From NCBI RefSeq assembly GCF_030317105.1, contig NZ_JASZYG010000001.1, positions 992,001 through 1,056,000 of the forward strand: 64,000 nt of DNA. Reading direction: 5' to 3'. This DNA is from Variovorax brevis (GTDB taxonomy: Bacteria > Pseudomonadota > Gammaproteobacteria > Burkholderiales > Burkholderiaceae_C). Made by a program: the position numbers and the translations under genes. The notes beneath the pieces were generated by a model. The model was not told the origin of the DNA and searched no databases. It saw only the letters and a list, made by a program, of their open reading frames with translations. Positions 47,450 through 54,808 of this stretch are shown here, piece by piece. The stretch's first letter is position 1. Every line of letters begins with the position of its first letter.

Positions 47450-47905
47450 ATGAACACAGAGAACCGCTATCTGGAAGACCTTGCCCTCGGCGAACGCTGG
47501 GTCAGCGAGGCGGTCACCTTGACCGAGGACGACATCACCCGCTTCGGCCGCGACTACGATCCGCAACCGATGCACACCGACCGCGAGAGCGCGGCGCGTG
47601 GTCCCTTCGGCGGCATCATCGCCAGCGGCTGGCATCTCACCGCCCTGGTCATGCGCCTGAGCGTGACGTCTCGCAGCTTCGGCGGCACGCCGATCATTGG
47701 TGCGGGCGCCGATGAGTTGCGCTGGCTGCAGCCGGTGCGACCCGATGACACGCTGACGCTGGACCGCGTCATCGAACAGATCGACCCGCCTGCCCGCCCC
47801 GGCGGCCGCGGCACGGTGCGCACGCGCATGACGCTGCGCAACCAGCGCGACGAAAAGGTCATGACGATGGTCGCGATCGGGAAGATTCCCGTGCGCCCGT
47901 CCTGA
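47450..47905 (+). CDS. MaoC-like (R)-specific enoyl-CoA hydratase
   Basis: This 151-residue hot-dog-fold protein has the MaoC hydratase dyad in GRDYDPQPMHTDRESA (Asp and His), followed by FGGIIASGWHLTALVMRL. It should add water to an enoyl-CoA made from the activated substrate. It is the first gene after the dyad B promoter and is followed by two reductase genes in the same direction, so these three should form one unit. Confidence 0.9.
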   Translation: MNTENRYLEDLALGERWVSEAVTLTEDDITRFGRDYDPQPMHTDRESAARGPFGGIIASGWHLTALVMRLSVTSRSFGGTPIIGAGADELRWLQPVRPDDTLTLDRVIEQIDPPARPGGRGTVRTRMTLRNQRDEKVMTMVAIGKIPVRPS

Positions 47906-47934
47906 GCGGCACAACGCATTTCGTGGAAAACGCC

Positions 47935-48846
47935 ATGCCACCCACATCACCCATCCTCGTCACCGGCGCCGCAGGCAAGGTCGGCGCCATCGGTCCGACC
48001 GTGACGGACCTGCTGCTGCGCGACGGCTTCAAGGTGCGTGCCCTCGTGCGCCGCGAAGACGAACGCGCCGACGCGCTGCGCACCCTGGGTGCCGAAGTCG
48101 TCGTCGGCGACATGACCAAGCTCGACGACATGCACCGCGCCATCGCCGGCTGCCGCCGCGTGTACTTCGCGATGTCGGTGGCCGCAGGCTACCTCGAGGC
48201 CACGACCAACGCCGCCGCCGTGGCCCGCCACCACGGTGTCGATGCCTTCGTCAACATGTCGCAGATGACGGTCTCGCAGATGAGCATCACCGAGACCTCG
48301 CCCAGCCCGCAGCACAAGCAGCACTGGCTGGCCGAGCAGGTGTTGAACTGGAGCGGCCTGCCGGTGGTCCACGTGCGCGCCACGGCTTTCATGGACGTGT
48401 TCTTTCATCGCTTCGCCGTGCGTGGCATTTGCGAGCATGGCGAACTGCGCCTTCCCTTCGCCAATGGAAAGACATCGCCCATCGCGGCCTTCGACGTCGC
48501 GCGAGTGGTCGCGGCCGTGCTGTCAGACCCGGCGACGCATCTCGGCCACGTCTACGAACTCACCGGCCCGCAGTGCGAGGACATGCATGGCATCGCGGCG
48601 CAGTATTCGCGTGCTTTGGAACGCGACATCCGCTACGTGAACGTGCCGCGCGAGCCCTGGGAAGCGGAGCTGTTCGCCACCGCCAGCTCGCCCCATCTCG
48701 CGCAGCACCTGTCCGCCATGGCCTTGCTGCATCGCGAGAACCGCTATGACCGCCTGACCGCTGACGTGGAGCGCCTCACCGGAACGCCGCCAATGTCGGT
48801 GGAAGACTTCGTGCGGCGCAACGCCAAGGCCTACCTGCCCTCCTAA
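47935..48846 (+). CDS. NmrA-like NAD(P)-dependent reductase (first copy)
   Basis: This 303-residue atypical short-chain dehydrogenase of the NmrA/QOR2 group starts ILVTGAAGKVGAIGPTVTDL, a glycine motif with two extra residues compared with the usual GxTGxxG. ALVRREDERADALRTLGAEV follows and suggests NADP. There is no Tyr-x3-Lys pair, as usual for NmrA-like proteins. It is closely similar along its whole length to the protein of 59128-60057 (shared VNMSQMT, QMSITE and NGKTSPI-type phrases), so the two are paralogues. An in-frame GTG at 47923 is an alternative start. Confidence 0.85.
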   Translation: MPPTSPILVTGAAGKVGAIGPTVTDLLLRDGFKVRALVRREDERADALRTLGAEVVVGDMTKLDDMHRAIAGCRRVYFAMSVAAGYLEATTNAAAVARHHGVDAFVNMSQMTVSQMSITETSPSPQHKQHWLAEQVLNWSGLPVVHVRATAFMDVFFHRFAVRGICEHGELRLPFANGKTSPIAAFDVARVVAAVLSDPATHLGHVYELTGPQCEDMHGIAAQYSRALERDIRYVNVPREPWEAELFATASSPHLAQHLSAMALLHRENRYDRLTADVERLTGTPPMSVEDFVRRNAKAYLPS

Positions 48847-48883
48847 CCCCTCCCCCTCCCACACTCACTACGGAAAGCACCTC

Positions 48884-49792
48884 ATGTTCAAGAATGACCT
48901 CCTCAAAGGAAAACGAATCCTGGTCACCGGCGGCGGCACGGGCCTGGGCCGCGAAATGGCCTCCCGCTTCGCCGAACTGGGCGCCGACCTGTACCTGTGC
49001 GGCCGCCGCCAGGAAGTCGTGGACGCCACTGCGCGCGAGATCGCCGAACGTTATGGCGTGAAGGTCAAGGCGCATGCCCTGGACATCCGCAACCCGGAAG
49101 CGGTGGACAGCTACATCGAGTCCATCTGGCAGGACGGTGGCCCCATCGACGCACTGCTCAACAACGCGGCCGGAAACTTCATCAGCCGCACGGAAGACTT
49201 GTCGCACCGCGGCTTCGATGCGGTCGCCAACATCGTGATGCACGGCACCTTCTACGTCACGCACAGCGTCGGTCGCCGCTGGGTGTCGGATGCGCGCCAG
49301 ACGCTCGAGCGCGGCGAGGCGCCGCCCACGCGCAGCGTCATCTCGATCCTGGTGACGTGGGTCTTCAATGGCGGCCCTTACGTCGTGCCCTCGGCCATGG
49401 CCAAGTCGGCCATCGCCAACATGACCAAGTCGCTGTCGGCCGAATGGGGACGCTACGGCATTCGCCTCAACGCGATCGCCCCCGGCGAATTCCCCACCGA
49501 AGGCATGAACGCGCGACTCTCGCCCGGCCAGAAGACCATCGGACGCGAAGCGCTCAACCCCATGGGACGCGTGGGCCGCATGGAAGAGCTGCAGAACCTC
49601 TCCACATTCCTGGTGGCCGACGGCGTGGACTGGATGACGGGCCAGATCCTCACGATCGACGGCGGCAACGCCATTGCGACCGGCGGCAACTTCTACGCCT
49701 ATCGCTCCTACGACGACGGCGACTGGGCCCGCATCCGCGACAACATCCGCAGCCAGGACCAGAAGGACAAGCAGGTGCGTCGCGTGGCTTGA
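48884..49792 (+). CDS. SDR of the 2,4-dienoyl-CoA reductase type
   Basis: This 302-residue short-chain dehydrogenase has GGGTGLGREMASRFAELGA, the NADP-favouring CGRRQEVV, and NNAAGNFISRTEDLS, a phrase typical of mitochondrial-type 2,4-dienoyl-CoA reductases. The usual catalytic Tyr of Tyr-x3-Lys is replaced by Ser170 before Lys174 (SAMAK), as is also known for that group. It would reduce a conjugated dienoyl-CoA or a similar unsaturated CoA ester with NADPH. It closes the unit begun by the MaoC gene, and a hairpin follows. Confidence 0.85.
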   Translation: MFKNDLLKGKRILVTGGGTGLGREMASRFAELGADLYLCGRRQEVVDATAREIAERYGVKVKAHALDIRNPEAVDSYIESIWQDGGPIDALLNNAAGNFISRTEDLSHRGFDAVANIVMHGTFYVTHSVGRRWVSDARQTLERGEAPPTRSVISILVTWVFNGGPYVVPSAMAKSAIANMTKSLSAEWGRYGIRLNAIAPGEFPTEGMNARLSPGQKTIGREALNPMGRVGRMEELQNLSTFLVADGVDWMTGQILTIDGGNAIATGGNFYAYRSYDDGDWARIRDNIRSQDQKDKQVRRVA

Positions 49793-49799
49793 GCCTTCA

Positions 49800-49827
49800 T
49801 GCCAGGCCTGCTGTCGCGGGCCTGGCA
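49800..49827. terminator. Hairpin between facing SDR and tetR genes
   Basis: A perfect 9-base stem, TGCCAGGCC (49800-49808) with GGCCTGGCA (49819-49827), encloses a 10-base loop. It lies between the converging ends of the SDR gene (49792) and the TetR gene (49831). There is no long T-tract, so it may stop transcription only weakly or protect mRNA ends. Confidence 0.65.
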
Positions 49828-49830
49828 CTG

Positions 49831-50598
49831 CTAGAGGTCGTAGAGGCCGCGTATGCCCGCGAACACCAGGTCGAGCGTCTGGTTGGTCAGTTGCTCCCGG
49901 CTGACCTTGGGGGCGCCGAAGGGATTGATGCGGTTCTCGATGATCAGCGTCGCAACGCCGTGCATGCACATCCACGCAATGCGTGCCACGTCATGCGCCT
50001 TGGCCTCGTCGGCCTTGCCCTGCGCGGCCAGGTAGTCGCCGGCGGCACGCGCCACCATCTGGTAGGACTGGCTGGCGGCTTCATTGAGTTCCGCGTGCGT
50101 TTCGGGCGAGCGGAACTGCGGCGCAAACATCAGGTGGAACAGCGTGGGATGCAGCGTCGCGAAAGCCACATAGGCCGACAGCAGCGTGCGCAGTCGCTGT
50201 TCGGGCGACATGGTCGGGCGCAGCCGCGCAAATCGGAACTCCGTCAGGTCGCGAAAGCCGCTGGCCGCGATGGCTGCAAGCAAACCCTCCTTGTTGCCGA
50301 AGTGATGCTTGGGCGCCACCTGCGACACGCCCACCTCGCTGGCAATGCGACGCAGGCTCAGTTCGGCCAGCCCCACTTCGCTGAGCTGGGCCTTTCCGCA
50401 ACGCACCAGGTCTTCACGCAGGTTGCCGTGGTGGTAGGGGCGCGGCGCCGGTTCATCGTCGGCCCCGGCGCCGACCTTCACGGAGCGGGCAGCGCGCTTC
50501 GCCGCGACAGGCAGGGCCGCGGCCGCCTTCTTCCTCGGCGCACGCGGCGCACCCGTGGCTGCGACGGCAGCCTTCCTTCGTGTCTTCTCTGGTTCCAT
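49831..50598 (-). CDS. TetR-family regulator of the CoA-thioester island
   Basis: The protein has 255 residues. A basic, Ala/Lys/Arg-rich extension (1-60) precedes the TetR HTH (YHHGNLREDLVRCGKAQLSE, LSLRRIASEVGVSQVAPKHHFGNKEGLLAA). The C-terminal ligand domain is of the WHG type (HPTLFHLMFAPQ, RIAWMCMHGVATLI). It sits in the centre of the catabolic island, divergent from the acyl-CoA dehydrogenase gene, and the dyad in the 104-base gap recurs at four other promoters of the island. It is therefore the prime candidate for the common repressor, probably released by an acyl-CoA. A half-site TTAAC-ACT lies 11 bases from its own start. Confidence 0.88.
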   Translation of the reverse strand: MEPEKTRRKAAVAATGAPRAPRKKAAAALPVAAKRAARSVKVGAGADDEPAPRPYHHGNLREDLVRCGKAQLSEVGLAELSLRRIASEVGVSQVAPKHHFGNKEGLLAAIAASGFRDLTEFRFARLRPTMSPEQRLRTLLSAYVAFATLHPTLFHLMFAPQFRSPETHAELNEAASQSYQMVARAAGDYLAAQGKADEAKAHDVARIAWMCMHGVATLIIENRINPFGAPKVSREQLTNQTLDLVFAGIRGLYDL

Positions 50599-50641
50599 GG
50601 CCGAAATCTTAACACTCGATCTCCGGTTTCGGAACACGCTC

Positions 50642-50669
50642 TTGACTCATTTCTTAACATCGTTAATAT
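50642..50669 (+). promoter_or_regulatory. Promoter with dyad D, before the acyl-CoA dehydrogenase gene
   Basis: TTGACT (50642-50647), 16 bases, then TAATAT (50664-50669) form a near-consensus promoter. The perfect dyad TTAAC-ATC-GTTAA (50654-50666) fills the spacer and the start of the -10 element. It is the most symmetrical of the five copies and lies next to the tetR gene, so it is a good candidate for the primary operator. Confidence 0.8.
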
Positions 50670-50702
50670 CAAGATCCGAACACCATCCGAGGAAAGACAA
50701 GC

Positions 50703-52499
50703 ATGCCCTCCTATGACCCGCCTCTCGCCGAATTCCGCTTCCTGCTGCAGGAGGTCCTGGCCTACGAAGACCGCGTCGCCTCGCTCCCCGGATTCGCGGA
50801 CGCCAGCATGGACCTGGTCATGCCGGTGCTCGAGAGTGCCGGCGAGTTCGCGCGCGACGTCCTGGTGCCAATCAACAACCGCGGCGACGACGAAGGCTGC
50901 ATTCGCGAGGGCCACACCGTGCGAACGCCAGCGGGCTACGTGCAGGCCTACCAGGCCTATCGCGATGCCGGATGGCCCTCGCTGGCGGGCGACCCGGCCT
51001 ACGGCGGGCAGGGCCTGCCGATCACGCTGTCGACCCTGGTGCGGGAGATGATCGGTTCGGGTTCGATGGCCTTCGGCATGTACGGCGGCCTGTCGCAAGG
51101 CGCTTACCGGGCACTGCTGGCCCACGGCACGGACGCTTTGCGCGCGCAACTATTGCCACCGCTGGTGGACGGCCGCTGGACCGGCACGATGTGCCTCACC
51201 GAGGCCGACAGCGGCTCCGACCTGTCACGGCTGCGCACGCGCGCCACGCCGGCCGGCGACGGCACCTATCGCATCAACGGCAGCAAGATCTTCATTTCGG
51301 GCGGCGACCACGACCTGGCGGAGAACATCCTTCACCTGGTGCTCGCCCGCCTGCCTGATGCGCCCGCGGGCACGCGCGGCATCAGCCTGTTCCTGGTGCC
51401 CAAGAAGCTGCCGCGCACAGATGGCACCGCCCTGCCGGCGCACAGCGACAACCACGTGACCTGCACGGGCGTCGAGCACAAGATGGGCATCCGAGCGTCG
51501 GCCACCGCGGCGCTGGCCTTCGACGATTCGCTGGGCTGGCTGGTGGGCGAGCCCAACGGCGGCCTCAAGGCGATGTTCACCATGATGAATTCGTCGCGCA
51601 TCGGCGTGGCGGTGCAGAGCATCGGCGTGGCCGAACTCTCCCTGCAAAACGGGCGCCACTATGCGCTGGAACGCCGTCAGGGGCGCGCGCCGGGCAGCGG
51701 TCGCACGGCGAGCGAGGCGTCCGACCCCATCGTGCAGCACCCCGACGTGCGCAAGAACCTGCTGACGATGAAAGCCATCACCGAAGGCGCGCGCGCCCTC
51801 TACACCGACGCGGCCATCGGGCTGGACATTCGCAGCCGCCATCCTGACCCCCGGGAACGTGCACGAGCGGAAAATCGTCTGGCGCTGCTGACGCCGGTGC
51901 TCAAGGCCTTTCTCAGCGACGGCGCGGTGGAGGTCACCCGCCTGGGCATCACGATCTTCGGCGGGCACGGCTACATCCACGAGAACGGCATGGAGCAACT
52001 GTTGCGCGATGCGCAGATCGTTCCGCTCTACGAAGGCACCAATGCGATCCAGGCGCTCGACCTGGTTCACCGCAAGCTGGCGCTCGAAGACGGCAAGGTG
52101 GTCGCGGACTGGCTGGAGGAAACCCGGGCGCTGGTGCGCCGCCACGCCGACAAGGCACCGCTTGCACCGCTCTGCACGGCACTGGGCACCGCCACCGAGC
52201 GCCTGGAGGAAGCGACCGGGCTGATGCAGCAGCGCAGCCGCGAAGACGCCGTGGCCGCTGCGGCGTCCGCCAGCGACTACCTGCGCATGTTCGGCCTGGT
52301 GGCGCTCGGTGCGGCGTGGCTGCGCATGGGCGTCGCAGCCTTGGCGGCAAGAGGTGGCGAATCCCCTGCCTTCTACGCCGGCAAGGTCAAGACCGCATGC
52401 TTCTATGGCAAGCACCTGCTGGTACAAACCGGCTCACTGCTGCAGTCCATTCAATCGGATGCCGGCGTGCTCATGAGCCATTCCAACGAGGAACTGTGA
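50703..52499 (+). CDS. Acyl-CoA dehydrogenase, AcdA/DmdC type
   Basis: This 598-residue FAD enzyme of the long acyl-CoA dehydrogenase group has the N-terminal helix domain, MCLTEADSGSDLSRLRTRA (FAD contact), RISGSK-like YRINGSKIFISGG, and the catalytic Glu in PLYEGTNAIQALDL. A C-terminal extension of about 100 residues (PF12806-like) is typical of the type related to 3-methylthiopropionyl-CoA dehydrogenase DmdC. It would introduce the first double bond in the CoA ester. It shares a 3-base overlap with the CoA-transferase gene and follows dyad D. Confidence 0.9.
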   Translation: MPSYDPPLAEFRFLLQEVLAYEDRVASLPGFADASMDLVMPVLESAGEFARDVLVPINNRGDDEGCIREGHTVRTPAGYVQAYQAYRDAGWPSLAGDPAYGGQGLPITLSTLVREMIGSGSMAFGMYGGLSQGAYRALLAHGTDALRAQLLPPLVDGRWTGTMCLTEADSGSDLSRLRTRATPAGDGTYRINGSKIFISGGDHDLAENILHLVLARLPDAPAGTRGISLFLVPKKLPRTDGTALPAHSDNHVTCTGVEHKMGIRASATAALAFDDSLGWLVGEPNGGLKAMFTMMNSSRIGVAVQSIGVAELSLQNGRHYALERRQGRAPGSGRTASEASDPIVQHPDVRKNLLTMKAITEGARALYTDAAIGLDIRSRHPDPRERARAENRLALLTPVLKAFLSDGAVEVTRLGITIFGGHGYIHENGMEQLLRDAQIVPLYEGTNAIQALDLVHRKLALEDGKVVADWLEETRALVRRHADKAPLAPLCTALGTATERLEEATGLMQQRSREDAVAAAASASDYLRMFGLVALGAAWLRMGVAALAARGGESPAFYAGKVKTACFYGKHLLVQTGSLLQSIQSDAGVLMSHSNEEL

Positions 52500-53728
52500 T
52501 GACCGAAAAAAAATCAAGCCAGCCGCTCGCCGGCGTTCGCATCGTCGACCTCAGTTCCATCGTGCTCGGCCCCTTGGCGACGCTCACGCTCGCCGGGCTC
52601 GGCGCCGAGATCATCAAGGTCGAGGCAACCGAGGGCGACAACGTGCGCCTGGCCGGAAGCGCCCTGCACGACGACATGGGCCATGTGTTCCTGCATGGCA
52701 ACCGCGGCAAGCAGAGCGTGGTGTTGCACCTCAAGAAGCCGGCGGCGCGCGAAGCGCTGTTGCGCCTGGTGGCCGATGCCGACGTCTTTTTGTGCAACGT
52801 GCGTCCGGCAGCCATGCGGCGCCTCGGCCTGGGTCCGGAAGTGCTCCAGGAGGTCAACCCGCGGCTGATCCAGGTGACCGCCTGCGGCTACGGCTCGCGC
52901 GGCCCGTTGGCGGACAAGCCCGCCTACGACGACCTCATCCAGGGAGCAGTCGGCATTCCCGCCCTCATGCAGCAGTACACCGGCGACGCACCCGGCTACG
53001 TGCCGCTGTCGCTGGTCGATCGCGTGGCGGGGCTGCACGCGGTCTATGCGGTCACCGCCGCGCTGTACGCGCGCGAGCGCAGCGGCGAAGGCCAGTACGT
53101 CGAGGTTCCGATGTTCGAGAGCGCGGCGCACTTCGTCCTTGCCGATCACCTGGCCGGCGCCACCTTCGAGCCTGGCGTCGGCCCAGCCGGCTACGACCGC
53201 TTGCTGTCCACGCACCGGCGTCCCTATCGCACTGCCGATGGCCACCTGTGCGTGCTCATCTACAACGACAAGCACTGGCGCGCCTTCTTCGCGGCGATTG
53301 GCCAGCCGGAGTTGTTCGAGCAGGACGCGCGCTTCTCCACGCAACGCCATCGCTCGATGAACATCCACGAGGTCTATGGATTCGTCGCCAGCGTCATGCC
53401 TTCGCACACGACGGCGCAATGGCGCAGCCTGCTCGATGAGGCCGACATCCCCAACCAGGTGCCCGCGACGCTCGACGAACTGATCGACCATCCGCAACTG
53501 AAAGCCAGCGGACTGGTCGGCGAGGAAACGCATCCCACCGAAGGCCGGCTGCGCACGCTCGGCTCGCCCACCTACTGGAACGAGACGCCGGCGCCGCCCT
53601 TGTCTCCCGCGCCGCGCCTGGGCGAGCACACGTGCGACGTGCTGGCGCGGCTGGGCTATTCGGCAGACGAACTGAAGGCGATGGCCCTTGACGGTGCCAT
53701 CGCCTTCGCTTCGGACGCGGTGCGTTGA
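52499..53728 (+). CDS. CaiB/BaiF family CoA transferase
   Basis: This 409-residue class III CoA transferase starts PLAGVRIVDLSSIVLGPLAT and has LGAEIIKVEATEGDNVR, HGNRGKQSVVLHLKKP and YDDLIQGAVGIPALMQQYTG. The catalytic Asp is expected in the segment around YDDLIQG or the later loop; I did not assign it with certainty. The family moves CoA between organic acids, or acts as a racemase such as Amacr. Overlapping the dehydrogenase gene (TGATG), it may recycle CoA from product to incoming acid or racemise an alpha-methylacyl-CoA. Confidence 0.9.
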   Translation: MTEKKSSQPLAGVRIVDLSSIVLGPLATLTLAGLGAEIIKVEATEGDNVRLAGSALHDDMGHVFLHGNRGKQSVVLHLKKPAAREALLRLVADADVFLCNVRPAAMRRLGLGPEVLQEVNPRLIQVTACGYGSRGPLADKPAYDDLIQGAVGIPALMQQYTGDAPGYVPLSLVDRVAGLHAVYAVTAALYARERSGEGQYVEVPMFESAAHFVLADHLAGATFEPGVGPAGYDRLLSTHRRPYRTADGHLCVLIYNDKHWRAFFAAIGQPELFEQDARFSTQRHRSMNIHEVYGFVASVMPSHTTAQWRSLLDEADIPNQVPATLDELIDHPQLKASGLVGEETHPTEGRLRTLGSPTYWNETPAPPLSPAPRLGEHTCDVLARLGYSADELKAMALDGAIAFASDAVR

Positions 53729-53736
53729 AAGCCCGA

Positions 53737-53759
53737 CGGGCCGCCTGAAGGGCGGCCCG
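53737..53759. terminator. GC-rich hairpin after the CoA-transferase gene
   Basis: The stem CGGGCCGCC (53737-53745) pairs with GGCGGCCCG (53751-53759) with a 5-base loop. It starts 9 bases after the CoA-transferase stop and 20 bases before the end of the facing Bug gene. No T-run follows, so termination may be incomplete. Confidence 0.7.
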
Positions 53760-53778
53760 GGTCTCACAGCGTCAACGC

Positions 53779-54729
53779 TTATTGGCGCAACCCGTAGGTC
53801 TCGACAACTTCTTTCTCGATCGGCACGCGGGACTCCATGTACTTCTGGTAGTCCGCCGTGCTCATGTAGCGCGGCTCGCTGACCGCCCCGTCGAGTGCCT
53901 TCTGGAACACCGGGTCTTGCATCGCGGCCTTGAACGCGTCGTGCAGCTTCTTGATGCGATCCGGCGGTGTGCCCTTGGGCGCGGCAATGCCCCAGGGCGC
54001 GTCGTCGGCAAGGTTGAGGCCCAGCTCCTTGAGTGTCGGCACGTTGGGATAGCGCGTCATGCGTTTCTCGCCATAGACTGCCAGCAAGCGGAACTTGCCC
54101 GAATCCACGAACGGCGCCCAGCCGGTAGTGTCAGAAATGGCATCGACGTTGCCGCCCTGCAGGTCGTTCAGGCCGGGTGCGGAGCCCTTGTACGGAACGT
54201 GGCCCCAGTCGATGCCCTGCTTCATGCCGATCTTGTGCATCACCTGGTGGGGCACCGATCCGATGCCGATGGTTCCGTAGCTCAGCTTGCCGGGATTCTT
54301 CTTCGCGTATGCGGTGAACTCATTGAAATTCTTCCACGGCGAGTTGGCGTTGACGACCAACCCGAAGTCGAAGGCCGACACGCCGATGACGTAGCTGAAG
54401 TCCTTGATCGGGTCGAAGCTGGTCTTCACGATGAAGGGCTGCCGGATGAGCGTGTTGGTCACTTGCATGAGCGTGTAGCCGTCCGGTTTCGCGTTCGCCA
54501 GGATGCTGCCCGCCAGGGTGCCCGACGCACCGGGCTTGTTGTCGACGATCACCGGCTGGCCCAGCTGCTTCGACATGGCGAGGCCCAGGGCACGCAGCGG
54601 AACATCGGCGGTGGCGCCTGCGGTGAAACCGCAAAGCAAGGTGATGGGCCTGTCCGGAAAAGTCTCGGCATGTGCAGTCGCCATTCCGATTCCGGCCGCA
54701 ACGACTGCGGTGCTGATCCATGGGTTCAT
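53779..54729 (-). CDS. Bug-family periplasmic receptor (first copy)
   Basis: This 316-residue tripartite-tricarboxylate-type receptor has a signal peptide (NPWISTAVVAAGIGMATAHA) and the Bug pattern FPDRPITLLCGFTAGATADVPLRALG, NKPGASGTLAGSILANAKPDGYTL and VPYKGSAPGLNDLQGGNVDA. Bug proteins bind carboxylates and are very numerous in Burkholderiales, mostly without their own TctA/TctB membrane genes, as here. It lies downstream of the second ligase gene, so it may bind the acid that the ligase activates. A related receptor is encoded at 58132. Confidence 0.92.
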   Translation of the reverse strand: MNPWISTAVVAAGIGMATAHAETFPDRPITLLCGFTAGATADVPLRALGLAMSKQLGQPVIVDNKPGASGTLAGSILANAKPDGYTLMQVTNTLIRQPFIVKTSFDPIKDFSYVIGVSAFDFGLVVNANSPWKNFNEFTAYAKKNPGKLSYGTIGIGSVPHQVMHKIGMKQGIDWGHVPYKGSAPGLNDLQGGNVDAISDTTGWAPFVDSGKFRLLAVYGEKRMTRYPNVPTLKELGLNLADDAPWGIAAPKGTPPDRIKKLHDAFKAAMQDPVFQKALDGAVSEPRYMSTADYQKYMESRVPIEKEVVETYGLRQ

Positions 54730-54808
54730 CTCTATCTCCTGAGGTTGACAGGTGTTGGCGAAGCCACGGTGGCTTGCCTGCCCTGAAGTTCACGAATCCG
54801 GTGCGTGC

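Noticed and set aside
50609..50621. TTAAC-ACT-CGATC near the tetR start as a sixth full operator.
   Set aside because: Only the left half matches; it is kept as a possible half-site, not a full dyad.
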